64,000 nt of DNA from Kitasatospora phosalacinea (GTDB lineage Bacteria; Actinomycetota; Actinomycetes; Streptomycetales; Streptomycetaceae): contig NZ_JNYE01000023.1 in the NCBI RefSeq assembly GCF_000717185.1, positions 1 through 64,000 of the forward strand. Reading direction: 5' to 3'. Under the pieces are notes generated by a model. It searched no databases. It was given only the letters and a program-made list of their open reading frames with translations, and was not told where the DNA came from. Shown here piece by piece: positions 15,236 to 24,704 of this stretch. Made by a program: the position numbers and the translations under genes. Position 1 is the stretch's first letter; each line of letters begins with the position of its first letter.

Positions 15236-16738
15236 TCAGCGGGTGGCTTCGAGGAGGGCGAGCAGGCGCTCGGCGACGGCGGGCGCCCGGTGGGTTCCGA
15301 TGATCAGGACCACGTCGCCGTCCTTCGCGTGACCGAAGGCGATCTCCTCGGGGGCCTGCGTGCACGGGCCGGTACGGACGGTGTGCACCCGTTCGGCGGG
15401 CAGGCCCTCGCGGGTTGCCTCGGTGAGCGCCTCCAACGGATCGGCGATGCCGAGCGTCGGCAGCCCGCAGACCACCGGCATCAGCACGGCGCGGTGGCAG
15501 CGGGCGAGCGCCGCGCCCAGGGAGCGGGCCTGGGCGCGGGTGCGGACGTAGCCGTCCGGTTCCAGCACCGCGATCACCTTTCCCCGGCCGACGAGCTCAC
15601 CCGCGGCCTGGAGGTCGCGGGCGACCTCGGCGACGTGGCGGGCCCGGGAGCGTACGACCCTGACGCCGCCCCGGGTGCCGAGGTGCTGCATCGACCCCTC
15701 GACGCCGTCGAACCGGGACGCACGCTGGGCGACGGCGTCCGGGTCCTCTCCCAGGACGAGGGCGGTGCCGATCGTGCAGACCGTCATCACCGCGTGGTGC
15801 AGCCCGATCGCGGGCACCACCGACCGGAACCGGCGGTTGCCGTGCCGCAGTTCCGCCCAGTAGCCCCCGCTGCCGACCGCCTCCAGCTCGATGATCCGCA
15901 CACCGCAGCGGGAGGACGGGCCGACGGTGACCACCTCCGGGCCCGGCCGGTCGGCCAGCCGCTCGCGCAGCAGCACCAGAGGCTTGTTCCACCAGGAGAG
16001 GTCCGGGACGACGACGGTACCCGCGGTGCGGGCCTGGTGCTCGGCCGCGACCAGCGCGGTCGGCAGGTCCTCGTGGTGCGGGTGATTGGGGTCGACGGCA
16101 GTGACCAGCATCGCGGCGGGAGCCAGCGCTCGACGGGCGACGGCACCGGGCGACAGGCGGATCGGGGAGGTGGGGACCGTCTCGTGGGTGGCGGTGTCGG
16201 GCGAGAGGTCGACGACCAGGCGCGCGGCACCGTAGTGCCCGGCCGACTTGCCGAGCGCAGGGGTGTTGAGGATCCAGCCGGTGCGGCCGTCGTCGAGGAG
16301 GTGCGCGAGAACGGCCGCGGCCGTCGCGTTGCTGTGGCTGCCCCACACCGCCGCCAGCCCGTTGCCGCCGCCGAACCCGACACCGGTCAGTGCCAGGGCG
16401 TGGGTACGGGCGAGCACCGGGACGCGGTGCTCGACAGCCGCGTCCAGCTCGGGGTGCGGGCCGACGACTGCCCGCGACCACACCATCGCGCTCAACTCGC
16501 TGATCTCCTGCGGTGCCAGGCCCTCCGTCACACTCACCCCGGCCGCGCGGAGCCGGTTCGCTACCGGCCCGTGTACCTCGTCGTGACGGGTGCTGCCGCT
16601 GACCCGAGCGCCGCGTGCGGCCAGGTGCAGGGCCAGGCCCTCCATACCCGGGTCGGTGACGTCGATCAGGTGCACCGTCGACAGGACGGGGAGAAGACCG
16701 ACAGGGACGGTGGGGGTGGGGGTGACGGCGGTGGCCAT
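15236..16738 (-). CDS. MurC-like Mur ligase homologue with degenerate ATP site
   Basis: A 500-aa protein that follows the MurC (UDP-MurNAc:alanine ligase) fold from end to end: N-terminal LSTVHLIDVTDPGMEGLALHLAARG, central ATPase, and C-terminal GKVIAVLEPDGYVRTRAQARS. The P-loop, normally GTHGKTT, reads GSHSNAT at residues 133-139, so the phosphate-binding Lys is Asn137. The conserved DDYAHHP region is also changed (RSRARHVAEV). It is therefore unlikely to be a normal MurC and has probably acquired another function or a regulatory role. ATG 16738 is preferred over an upstream TTG because GGAGAG precedes it. It sits between GH15 and the GS-like ligase on the same strand. Confidence 0.82.
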   Translation of the reverse strand: MATAVTPTPTVPVGLLPVLSTVHLIDVTDPGMEGLALHLAARGARVSGSTRHDEVHGPVANRLRAAGVSVTEGLAPQEISELSAMVWSRAVVGPHPELDAAVEHRVPVLARTHALALTGVGFGGGNGLAAVWGSHSNATAAAVLAHLLDDGRTGWILNTPALGKSAGHYGAARLVVDLSPDTATHETVPTSPIRLSPGAVARRALAPAAMLVTAVDPNHPHHEDLPTALVAAEHQARTAGTVVVPDLSWWNKPLVLLRERLADRPGPEVVTVGPSSRCGVRIIELEAVGSGGYWAELRHGNRRFRSVVPAIGLHHAVMTVCTIGTALVLGEDPDAVAQRASRFDGVEGSMQHLGTRGGVRVVRSRARHVAEVARDLQAAGELVGRGKVIAVLEPDGYVRTRAQARSLGAALARCHRAVLMPVVCGLPTLGIADPLEALTEATREGLPAERVHTVRTGPCTQAPEEIAFGHAKDGDVVLIIGTHRAPAVAERLLALLEATR

Positions 16739-16804
16739 GCTGCTCTCCAACGTGCTGATCCGTGCTGGGAAGGGAGGAAGTGGGTGGTTCGGCCCGGCCG
16801 GGGC

Positions 16805-18163
16805 TCAGGACTGGGCGAAACCGCGGGCGACCTCGGCGGCGCTCACCAGGGGTGCGTGGTGGTCCAGTTCGAGGCGGGCGAGGGCTGCCAGGTGCGCGAT
16901 CACCTGCACGCCGAACTGTTCGGCCACCGCCGGGTCCGTCTCGAACTCCCGGACCGCCGAGGCGAGATCGCGTGGCAGGGGCCACGCCTTCGCGTCCTGG
17001 TAGGAGTCGCCGCGGGCGGGCTCGGGCGGTACCAGGCCGCCCGCGATGCCGTGCCGGATGCCGGCGAGGGCGGCGGCCACCGCGAGGTACGGGTTGGCGT
17101 CCGCGCCCGGCACCCGCACCTCCAGGCGCCGACTGCCGCCGTGGCCGACCACCCGCACCGCGCAGGAGCGGTTGTCCCACCCCCACGTCGCCCTCCTCGG
17201 AGCGAAGCCATGGTCGCGGGCGAGGCGCCGGTAGGAGTTGACCGTCGGCGCCCACAGCGGGCCGGTCACCGGCAGTACGTCCAGCAGCCCGGCGACCGCC
17301 TGCCGACCTGTCTCGGACAGCAGCTCCTCGCCGCTGCCGAGAGTGAACACGGAGGCACCACCGTCCAGTTGGTGCAGCGACAGGTGCAGGTGCAGACCCG
17401 AGCCGGTGCCGGTGAACGGGGCCGCCATGAACAGCGCGGACATCCCGTGCTGATCGGCCACCGCCTTCGCTGCCATCTTGAGCAGCAGGTGCTGCTCGCA
17501 CGCCCGCTCGACCGGCCCGAAGGGAAACGTCACCTCCACCTGTCCCGGCGCGCCCTCCAGCTTCAGCGCCTCGATGGGCAGACCCGCCTCGGCGAGCATC
17601 CGCCGCAGCTCCCGCAGGAAGGCGGCGACGTTGCCCGGCAGGTCGAGCGCGTAGTCCAGGTTGCCGAGCGTCGCCGGGCGCGGGCGCCACCCCGAGCGCT
17701 CGGCGTCCCGCTCACTACCCTCGACCAGCACGAACTCGCACTCCAGCCCGACCATCGGAGTCAGGTCCATCCCGACGAGCCCGGCCACCTGCCTGGCGAG
17801 GATGCCCGCCGGGGATAGGGGGTGCGGCTGGCCGTTCTGCATCGGCGTCGCCCACACCAGGGCGGTGTCCGGCAGCCACGGCAGACGTCGCGCCCGTTCC
17901 ACGTGCCAGTCCAGCTCGATGTCGCCGAACCCGGACTCCCACGACCACGTCCCGCGCTCGGCGGGCGTCATGCCCAAGTCAGTGCCCAACAGGTAGCCGC
18001 ACACCTCGCTGGAGACCGGCTCCCGCTCCAGGCGCGTCCGAAGGGTGCCGGCGTCGAACAGCTTGCCCTTCATCCGGCCCTGCACGTCCGCCACCGCGAC
18101 CACCACCGAGTCGACGCCGCCACCGTCGATCAGGTCCACCAGCGAGCCCTCCGGCGTGCTCAC
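16805..18163 (-). CDS. Glutamine-synthetase-like ligase (gamma-glutamyl-amine synthetase type)
   Basis: A 452-aa class II/III glutamine synthetase homologue. It shows the N-terminal beta-grasp region (VDSVVVAVADVQGRMKGK) and catalytic-domain motifs GLECEFVLVEG, EGAPGQVEVTF, GSGLHLHLS, NRSCAVRVVG and ANPYLAVAAALAG. Actinomycete paralogues of this group ligate glutamate to amines such as polyamines or ethanolamine rather than to ammonia. Its coupling to an amino-acid/amine permease, with a GTG start at 18163 overlapping the permease stop, supports that role. The long open frame continuing upstream only overlaps the permease and is shadow. Confidence 0.87.
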   Translation of the reverse strand: MSTPEGSLVDLIDGGGVDSVVVAVADVQGRMKGKLFDAGTLRTRLEREPVSSEVCGYLLGTDLGMTPAERGTWSWESGFGDIELDWHVERARRLPWLPDTALVWATPMQNGQPHPLSPAGILARQVAGLVGMDLTPMVGLECEFVLVEGSERDAERSGWRPRPATLGNLDYALDLPGNVAAFLRELRRMLAEAGLPIEALKLEGAPGQVEVTFPFGPVERACEQHLLLKMAAKAVADQHGMSALFMAAPFTGTGSGLHLHLSLHQLDGGASVFTLGSGEELLSETGRQAVAGLLDVLPVTGPLWAPTVNSYRRLARDHGFAPRRATWGWDNRSCAVRVVGHGGSRRLEVRVPGADANPYLAVAAALAGIRHGIAGGLVPPEPARGDSYQDAKAWPLPRDLASAVREFETDPAVAEQFGVQVIAHLAALARLELDHHAPLVSAAEVARGFAQS

Positions 18164-19668
18164 ACGACCTCCTCGGACAACTCGACCAGCTCGGCCGACT
18201 GCTGCACGGGCGGCGCGTAGTCGTACCGGCCCCGCAGTCGCCACCACAGCGCGGCCAGCGCCAACGCGACCAGCAGCGCCACGGGGGCGTAGTTGAAGGT
18301 GGAGACGTTCACCGGGTAGGACTGCGGCAGGCACACCAGCACCGTCACCAGCGCCACCCAGCCCACCGCGACCCAGCCCACCAGCCGCCCCCGGCGGCCC
18401 AGGTTCCACGGGCCGGGCCGGAACGGGCTGCCCTTGCGAAGGCGCAGGTAGACCGGCACCGCGTACGCTGGCGTCATCCCCACCACGTTGATCGCGGTGA
18501 CCGCCCCGTAGGCGACCGGCGACCACAGCGATGGCAGCGCCAGGACGAACGCCGCCACCACCGACAGCCACACCTCCGCCACCGGCGTACCGGTGCGCTC
18601 GGAGACCCGGCTCCACAGCCCGGATCCGGGCAGTCCCCCGTCCCGCGCGAACGCGAACACCATCCGGGAACTGGCCGCGGTCTCCGCGTTGCCGCAGAAC
18701 AACTGCGCCACGATCACCACCAGCAGCAGCGCCTTCGCCCCGGTCGGGCCGAGCGCGTCGAGGAGGATCTGCGCGGGTGGCACGCCCGTCGGGGAGTTGA
18801 GGACGGCGTCGTAGTCGCCGATGGCGAGCAGCAGGCCGGCGAGCAGCACCGCGCCCGCGATCCAGGACACCCAGATCGAGCGCACGATCCCCCGGGGTGC
18901 TGCCACCGACGCCCGCGTGGTCTCCTCCGACATGTGCGCGGACGCGTCGTAGCCGGAGAAGGTGTACTGCGCCAGCAGCAGGCCGAGCGCGCTGACGTAG
19001 ACGGGGTTGCTCCAGCCGGTGTTGTTGACGAAGTGCGTCATCAGCCAGCCGGTGCTGCGGTGCTGGTCCGGCACCACGGCCAGCGCCCCGACGATCAGCG
19101 CCACGCCGCCAATGTGCCACCAGACCGAGACCGAGTTGAGCACCGACACCAGCCGCACGCCGCGCAGGTTCAACCCCGCGTGCAGCAGCAGGACCACCGT
19201 GAAGATGCCGAGCAGGCCCAGCGCCGTCGGCTCGTAGCCGAACTGCATGTTCAACAGCGCGCCGACGAAGCTGGCGGCGCCGTAGTCGATGCCGCAGATC
19301 CCGCCGATCAGGCCGAGGAGGTTGAGCCAGCCGACCAGGAAACCCCAGCGGGGGCCGCCGAGGGCGTGCGCCATGTAGAACAGCGCGCCGGACGTCGGGT
19401 AGGCAGAGGTGACTTCGGCCAGCGCGGCGCCGACGAACAACACCATCGCACCGACGCCGATCCAGCCCCAGAACATCACCGCGGGACCGCCGGCGTTCAT
19501 CCCGAACGCGAACATCGTCATGCAGCCGGACAGGATGCTGATGACGGAGAAGGAGCTGGCGAAGTTGCCGAACTCGCCCATCCGGCGGTTCAGTCTGGGT
19601 TCGTAGCCGAGTTGCCGCAGGTGCTCCTCGTCGCTCGTGGGCGGCGGTGCGGCGTGGGCAGGGGACAT
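18160..19668 (-). CDS. APC-family amino acid/amine permease
   Basis: A 502-aa integral membrane protein with about 12 hydrophobic helices and the APC N-terminal signature (LGYEPRLNRRMGEFGNFASSFSVISILSG), of the amino-acid/choline transporter type. The helices are easy to see, for example VMFWGWIGVGAMVLFVGAAL and WIAGAVLLAGLLLAIG. The frame opens at a TTG (19677), but ATG 19668 is the better start. It overlaps the GS-like ligase by 4 bp, implying that it imports the ligase substrate. It follows the TPR-like gene by 58 bp. Confidence 0.92.
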   Translation of the reverse strand: MSPAHAAPPPTSDEEHLRQLGYEPRLNRRMGEFGNFASSFSVISILSGCMTMFAFGMNAGGPAVMFWGWIGVGAMVLFVGAALAEVTSAYPTSGALFYMAHALGGPRWGFLVGWLNLLGLIGGICGIDYGAASFVGALLNMQFGYEPTALGLLGIFTVVLLLHAGLNLRGVRLVSVLNSVSVWWHIGGVALIVGALAVVPDQHRSTGWLMTHFVNNTGWSNPVYVSALGLLLAQYTFSGYDASAHMSEETTRASVAAPRGIVRSIWVSWIAGAVLLAGLLLAIGDYDAVLNSPTGVPPAQILLDALGPTGAKALLLVVIVAQLFCGNAETAASSRMVFAFARDGGLPGSGLWSRVSERTGTPVAEVWLSVVAAFVLALPSLWSPVAYGAVTAINVVGMTPAYAVPVYLRLRKGSPFRPGPWNLGRRGRLVGWVAVGWVALVTVLVCLPQSYPVNVSTFNYAPVALLVALALAALWWRLRGRYDYAPPVQQSAELVELSEEVV

Positions 19669-19726
19669 CGGGGACAACCTCCGTACGGAGAGAAGAAGGA
19701 AACGGAAGAGGGAGCAGGAGGGAGGT

Positions 19727-20695
19727 TCAGGCGAATGCCGTCGCGCGGCCCGCGAACGCCTGCTGCCGGGCGGTCAGCAGCAGTTCCTCGCCCTGCGCGG
19801 GCGAGTCCGCGACGTGGGACCAGGGCACCCGGGACGCGAACTGCCCGAGGGCTTCGAACACCCTGACGGCCGCGCCCATCTGCGCCGCCGCCCACAGGGC
19901 GTGCGCGAGGTGGCTGAGGTCCGCCACCGGCCACGACCCCGGCTCCGCCACCGACCAGCTCTCGTAGGCGCGCTGGGTGTGGGAGAGGTACGGCTCCCGC
20001 CGCCACTGCCCGCGCGTCACCGCGTCCCGGACCGACGTGCTCCGGTACTGGTCGACGGCCGCGTACAGGTGAAGGGCCACCAGCGGCGAACCGGACGGTG
20101 CCCGCGTCGCCACGGTGTGCACGAAGTCGAGAGCGGCAGCACGACTGCGCCGTCGCCAGTACCGGTACACCCGGTGGTGCGCCTCCCGGCTCCCGGGGTC
20201 GCGGCGCAGCGCCCCGTCGAGCAGCTCCCACGGGCCGGGCGGCAGCATCGGGTCGCCCGACCGCACCCGGTGCTCGGGCCGGGCCTGGCCGCGGTCCAGC
20301 TCGGCCAGGGCGAGCAGGCACACCCACGGAACCGGATCGGAGGGGTCTTCCGCGGCTGCGGCCCAGCACGCCTCGCGGGCTTCCTGCTCCAGCTGCCCGG
20401 CCTCCCGCTTCGCCTCCTTGGCGGCGAGCAGGGCGTGCTCGACCAACACCCGCATCCGCAGGACGCCGAGGCCCGAGGCCGCCGGATTCTCACGGGCCCA
20501 CGCAGTGAGCACCGTCGACCGGGCGGCAGCCAGCGCCAGCACCTGCGTCCGGGACACCCACGAGCCCGACGGCCGCTCCGTCCTCGCCAGCAGCCGCTCC
20601 GCCGACAGCCACCGCCCGGCCAGCAGGTCGTCCACCGCCGTGCGGAGCGGTCCGTCGAACCCGGCCGGGTGGTACAGCAGTCGAGAAGCGAGCAC
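19727..20695 (-). CDS. TPR-like helical protein, first gene of permease/ligase operon
   Basis: A 322-aa helical protein with several degenerate TPR-like pairs (LLAGRWLSAERLLARTE, YRYWRRRSRAAALDFVHTV, ALWAAAQMGAAVRVFEALGQ). It has no catalytic or membrane motifs. The GTG start at 20695 has GGAGG upstream. It heads the minus-strand group running through permease, GS-like ligase, MurC-like protein and GH15, and is divergent from an XRE/TPR regulator. A role as a partner or sensor is plausible but not shown. Confidence 0.7.
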   Translation of the reverse strand: MLASRLLYHPAGFDGPLRTAVDDLLAGRWLSAERLLARTERPSGSWVSRTQVLALAAARSTVLTAWARENPAASGLGVLRMRVLVEHALLAAKEAKREAGQLEQEAREACWAAAAEDPSDPVPWVCLLALAELDRGQARPEHRVRSGDPMLPPGPWELLDGALRRDPGSREAHHRVYRYWRRRSRAAALDFVHTVATRAPSGSPLVALHLYAAVDQYRSTSVRDAVTRGQWRREPYLSHTQRAYESWSVAEPGSWPVADLSHLAHALWAAAQMGAAVRVFEALGQFASRVPWSHVADSPAQGEELLLTARQQAFAGRATAFA

Positions 20696-20952
20696 GGTAA
20701 TCGCCTCCAGAATTTCATGCTCATGACATAGATGGGCTCGATTCGATTCCCGGAGGTCGACGCCCGCGGCTGAAACTGGCGGGCACCCGCCTGCCCCGCC
20801 TACCGCGGACTTGCCCGGAACCGGGTGTGAGTACAGAGAATCAGCCGCGAACTGGCCTTGAACAGGTCAGACTTGGGGACATCCGTGGGACACCGCTGGG
20901 ACATCGCAGCGTTGAGCTGCGGTTCTTCGGGAGTGAGTCTGGGAGTTCGCCG
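20696..20952. promoter_or_regulatory. Divergent promoter region between TPR-like gene and XRE regulator
   Basis: This is 257 bp between divergent starts at 20695 (minus) and 20953 (plus). The base composition dips (ATTTCATGCTCATGACATAG) next to the minus-strand start, as expected of a promoter, but no confident -10/-35 pair can be assigned. The regulator frame could start as early as GTG 20827. ATG 20953 is preferred because it begins just before the HTH. Confidence 0.45.
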
Positions 20953-22191
20953 ATGAATGACCCCTCGCCGCTGGCGGCGCGACGCAGGATGATCGGCTAC
21001 GCCCAGCAGGACGCCGCCAGGGAAGCCGGGGTCGACCGCCGGACCTGGGGACGCTGGGAGCGGGGCGAGGCCACCCCCTACGCCTACCAACTGCCCCGTC
21101 TCGCAGCCGTCCTGAAGATCAGCGTCGAGGAACTCGACGTCCTCCTCAGCCGGGCGTCCGGCAGCGACCCGCGTCCCGCTCCGACGCCTGCGGCACCTTC
21201 GCTGGACGACCTCGATACCGCGGTCGCCGACTGGGCCGGGCTGTCACCGACCACCGAACCCGTACGGGCCCTGTGGATCACGGAACAGGACCTGGCGATG
21301 GCCGGTCAGGCGCTCGCCACGTTCCGGCAGTTCGACCACACCTACGGCGCCCGGCAGAACGCCGGGCAGGTCGCCGACTACATCGAGCGGCAACTCCACG
21401 AGCTCCAGCAGCGTCCGGCGGCGAGTTCCGAGATCGCGCACCAGAGGGCCCTGCTGACGGCCGAGTTCTGCGAGCTGGCGGGCTACCAGGCCGTCGACAA
21501 CGGTGAGCCGGAGAAGGCCCGGACGTACTACCGGCGTGCCCTGCACCTGACCTCGGTGGCCGGCGACCGGCCCTACGGGGCCTACCTGACGGCGGTCAAC
21601 CTGGGCCACCTGGCGTTGCACTGCGGGCAGCCCGAGACGGCATTGCGTTGGGCCTCGGCGGCCAGGTCCGCGGCGGGCACTGCCGCGAGCCCGCTCACCA
21701 GGGCCGCGATCGCAGCGGTGGTCGCCCGGGCCAACGCGCGCCTCCAACGGGAGGACGAGGCGACCAAGTTGATCCTGGAGGCCGAGAAGCTGCTCGACCG
21801 CGGCGACGCGGACGAACCCGCCTGGATCCGCTACTTCACCCACCCGTACCTCGCGGACGAGGCGGCCCACTGCCTCCACGACCTCGGCAGGCCACCGGCC
21901 GCGCGCGGCCAACTGGTGGACGCCCTGCACGGGGTGGGCCCGGACCGGGTGCGGCGGCGCGCGATCGACGCGGCCCTGCTCGCCACCACCTGGGTCGCCT
22001 CGGGCGACCTCGACCAGGCGTGCGCGGCGGGCACCGAAGCCGTCGAGTACGCCGCGCGCACCGGGTCGGGCCGCTGCGTCGCCCGCGTCACCGACGTACT
22101 GGACGCGCTCCGGCCGCACGCCGACCACCCCGCGGTGCACGAACTCCTGGAGTTCACCGAAGCGGTCCTGCCCGCCGCGCTCACCGGGTGA
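20953..22191 (+). CDS. XRE-family regulator with TPR domain
   Basis: A 412-aa regulator. The N-terminal HTH is at about residues 8-55 (RRRMIGYAQQDAAREAGVDRRTWGRWERGE). A long TPR region follows (AGYQAVDNGEPEKARTYYRRALHLTSVAG, AVNLGHLALHCGQPETALRWASAARS). This is the common actinomycete XRE/TPR architecture. It is divergent from the permease/ligase group and probably controls it. The last codons overlap the stop of the convergent S9 peptidase gene by 11 bp. Confidence 0.88.
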   Translation: MNDPSPLAARRRMIGYAQQDAAREAGVDRRTWGRWERGEATPYAYQLPRLAAVLKISVEELDVLLSRASGSDPRPAPTPAAPSLDDLDTAVADWAGLSPTTEPVRALWITEQDLAMAGQALATFRQFDHTYGARQNAGQVADYIERQLHELQQRPAASSEIAHQRALLTAEFCELAGYQAVDNGEPEKARTYYRRALHLTSVAGDRPYGAYLTAVNLGHLALHCGQPETALRWASAARSAAGTAASPLTRAAIAAVVARANARLQREDEATKLILEAEKLLDRGDADEPAWIRYFTHPYLADEAAHCLHDLGRPPAARGQLVDALHGVGPDRVRRRAIDAALLATTWVASGDLDQACAAGTEAVEYAARTGSGRCVARVTDVLDALRPHADHPAVHELLEFTEAVLPAALTG

Positions 22192-23956
22192 GGGTGGGCA
22201 CCACCGTTCCGTAGAACCGGAGTTCGGCGGCCAGCGCGGCGGCCCGGTGCCGGGGATCGGACAGGTAGTGGTCGCCGCCGTCCAGCAGCAGCGTCTCGCC
22301 GGCGCCGCGCCCGGCGAGGGCGGCACCGAACTCCATGGCGTCCTCGGCGGAGGTGATGGTGTCGTCCGAACCGTGGACCACGAGCACCGGGCACCGCACC
22401 CGCTCCGGGCGAACCGCACCGGCAGGGCCCCGCAGGGCAGCGGCGTGCGGCTGCTGCCACGCCGGTACGGACCGCTCCCACCGCTCCGGGGCGATGATCG
22501 CCGACACGGCGGTCGCGGCGACGAACGGGCCCGGGCGGCAGGCGGATCGGAGCGCCGTGTACCCGCCGGCGCTCGCTCCGCTGATGAAGACCGCATCGGC
22601 CCGGGCGGTCCCCCGCACGACGAGCTGCTCGGCGACGGCCGTGCAGTCGTCCACATCCAACTCGCCCCAGCGGCGGTCCAGTTGCTTCCGGAACGACCTG
22701 CCGCGGCCGGTGCTCCCGCGGTAGAGGGGTTCCGCGACCGCGAAGCCGTGGCTGACGAAGTACTGCACCGACCAGTCCAGCCGGAGGGGCACCCCGTCGG
22801 TGGGGCCCGGGTGCGCGCGGACCAGGGTCGGCACCGGCCCTGTGGCACGGGGCAGGTGGAGCAGATAGCGCACCTCGGCCCCGGCCACCAGGACGGACTC
22901 CACCGAGGGCGGAAGCGGGTGCCAGGGCTCCGGCGTCGGCGCCGGGGGAGCGGCCGGGAAGGGGACGGCATCGGAGCGGCCGTCGAGGTCGCACGCCCGG
23001 AGCGCCGGAGCGCTCGTCGGCGTCGACCCGATGACGACCACGCTGCTGTCCAGCACGGCCACGTACGGCTTCACCGAGCTGAGGTCGGTCCCGATGCGCC
23101 GTCGTCGGCCGTCACCGCCCACCACGAGCAGCTCGCTGCTGATGCCGTCCGTGACCGTCAGGACGGCCTCACCGGAAGGCAGCAGCGCGTAGGACCGGTA
23201 GCCGCCCTCCCACGGAGCCGGCGCACAGTCGGCGTCGAGGGGAGCCACGGCTTCGACCTCGCCGGTGTCGGCGAGGCGGTAGAGGTTCCACCACCCCGTA
23301 CGGTCCGACAGGAAGTGCAGCTGACCGTCCGGCCCCCACGTCGGCTGCACCACGGACTCGGTGGCCCCGCCCGCGACCGGGAGCGGAGGATGTCCGGCAC
23401 CTGTCTGCGCGAGCATCAGCCGGGTGCCGTCCCACGGCATCCGGTCGCGGTCCCACTCCAGGAAGGCCAGCCGGTCGCCCGCCGCACGCGGATGCCCCAG
23501 GAAGCCGGAAGAACCGACGAGCACCTCCACCCGGCCGTCCTCGGCGACGGCGACGATCTCGTCCCGCTCGGCGTTGCCGCGGACGGCGAGCAGCCGCCCG
23601 TCCGGCCCCGGCGTCAGGTCGCCGTACGCCCAACCGTCGCCCTCCAGCAGCACGACGGGATCGCTACCGAGTGGTTGGAGGAGGACCGCGTCTCCCGGCC
23701 CGAGGAACCAGACCGCTCCGTCGGCGACGGCGAAGCTGCCGCCCCCGTAGGCGTGGAGCGAGCCGCCCACTGCCAGGCTGGGCGGCGTGACCGGGGCTGC
23801 AGGACCGGCCGGTGGGGACCGGACGAGCCGCTTCGTGCCGCCGCGATCCGGATCGGACTCCAGCCACCAGAGGAAACCGTCGGCCGCCACCAGCTCATCG
23901 CGGGCAACCGTGGCCCGAGCCGCGGCTTCGGGCAGTATCCCGCCGTCCTCGATCAT
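22181..23956 (-). CDS. S9 (prolyl oligopeptidase) family serine peptidase
   Basis: A 591-aa protein with a seven-bladed propeller-like N-terminal half and an alpha/beta-hydrolase C-terminal half. The nucleophile is Ser462 in SGASAGGYTA. The catalytic Asp is in VHGSDDTI and the His in DGGDHYLSD, in the normal order. There is no signal peptide, so it is cytosolic, and it should cleave short peptides. ATG 23956 (MIEDGG) is chosen because the upstream frame contains no family sequence. Some class III lanthipeptide leaders are removed by this family, but there is no sequence link to the cluster 12 kb away. Confidence 0.9.
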   Translation of the reverse strand: MIEDGGILPEAAARATVARDELVAADGFLWWLESDPDRGGTKRLVRSPPAGPAAPVTPPSLAVGGSLHAYGGGSFAVADGAVWFLGPGDAVLLQPLGSDPVVLLEGDGWAYGDLTPGPDGRLLAVRGNAERDEIVAVAEDGRVEVLVGSSGFLGHPRAAGDRLAFLEWDRDRMPWDGTRLMLAQTGAGHPPLPVAGGATESVVQPTWGPDGQLHFLSDRTGWWNLYRLADTGEVEAVAPLDADCAPAPWEGGYRSYALLPSGEAVLTVTDGISSELLVVGGDGRRRRIGTDLSSVKPYVAVLDSSVVVIGSTPTSAPALRACDLDGRSDAVPFPAAPPAPTPEPWHPLPPSVESVLVAGAEVRYLLHLPRATGPVPTLVRAHPGPTDGVPLRLDWSVQYFVSHGFAVAEPLYRGSTGRGRSFRKQLDRRWGELDVDDCTAVAEQLVVRGTARADAVFISGASAGGYTALRSACRPGPFVAATAVSAIIAPERWERSVPAWQQPHAAALRGPAGAVRPERVRCPVLVVHGSDDTITSAEDAMEFGAALAGRGAGETLLLDGGDHYLSDPRHRAAALAAELRFYGTVVPTLTR

Positions 23957-24086
23957 GCCGTCCTGGTCCTCCCGGCCACCGTCCCTGGCAGCTCGTAGGC
24001 TACCCGCAGGGCGGCCCCGGTCGGTCAAGGCCGTGGTTCTGCGGTCGAGTTCGCACACGTCGTCGGTACCGAGCCGGATCAGCGGC

Positions 24087-24704
24087 TCAGCGCAGCAGTG
24101 CGAAGACCAGGGCCGCGACGCCGCCGAGGGCGGTGCCGGCCAGGATCTGCGCGAGGGTGTGGGCCTTGAGGACGGTGCGGGACCAGCCGATCGCCGCGGC
24201 ACCCAGCGCGGTGAGCAGCATCCACGGGCCGAGGGCGAGCACGAGGATCATGACGGTGCCGCCCGCGACGCTGTTGTGGATCGAGATCTGCCAGCCGACG
24301 GTGACCAGGAGGGTGGAGACCAGCCCGACGAGCATGGCGACGACCAGCGCGGAGACGTCGGCGGGGGCGCCGAGGGTGTAGAGCAGGGTGATGCCGGTGG
24401 CGACCGAGACCAGGCTGAGGGCCATGGGCAGGATGCGCTGGCGGCGGACGCGGATGTGCTTGTCGGTGAGGCCGCCGCGCTTCACGCCGAGCAGGACGAT
24501 GCCGATCGGGATGACGCCGCAGAAGAGCGCGGCCAGCAGCCCCCAGCCGAGGCCGGACCAGGAACTGGTGCTGTGCCAGCCGATCAGCAGCAGGAGCGCG
24601 ACGACCAGGTTGGCCGGAGCGAGGACGTCCGTGATGATCCGTGCGGCCTTCTGACGGGGCGTGCTGTCGGCGAAGGCGGGCGGGGTGGGCGGTTGGAACG
24701 TCAC
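24087..24704 (-). CDS. PAP2-like membrane protein, catalytic motifs altered
   Basis: A 205-aa protein with about five hydrophobic helices, laid out like PAP2-superfamily lipid phosphatases. Motif 3 is recognisable as SRTVLKAHTLAQ, but the final acidic residue is Gln. Motif 2, normally PSGH, appears as ISIHNS. Activity is therefore uncertain. The GTG start at 24704 overlaps the stop of the upstream MAB_1171c-like gene (GTGA), so it is co-translated with it. Confidence 0.75.
   Translation of the reverse strand: MTFQPPTPPAFADSTPRQKAARIITDVLAPANLVVALLLLIGWHSTSSWSGLGWGLLAALFCGVIPIGIVLLGVKRGGLTDKHIRVRRQRILPMALSLVSVATGITLLYTLGAPADVSALVVAMLVGLVSTLLVTVGWQISIHNSVAGGTVMILVLALGPWMLLTALGAAAIGWSRTVLKAHTLAQILAGTALGGVAALVFALLR

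Noticed and set aside
22181..23956. S9 peptidase as the leader peptidase of the FxLD lanthipeptide
   Set aside because: It lies 12 kb from the cluster, beyond another operon, with no co-regulation signal; prolyl oligopeptidases are common housekeeping enzymes.
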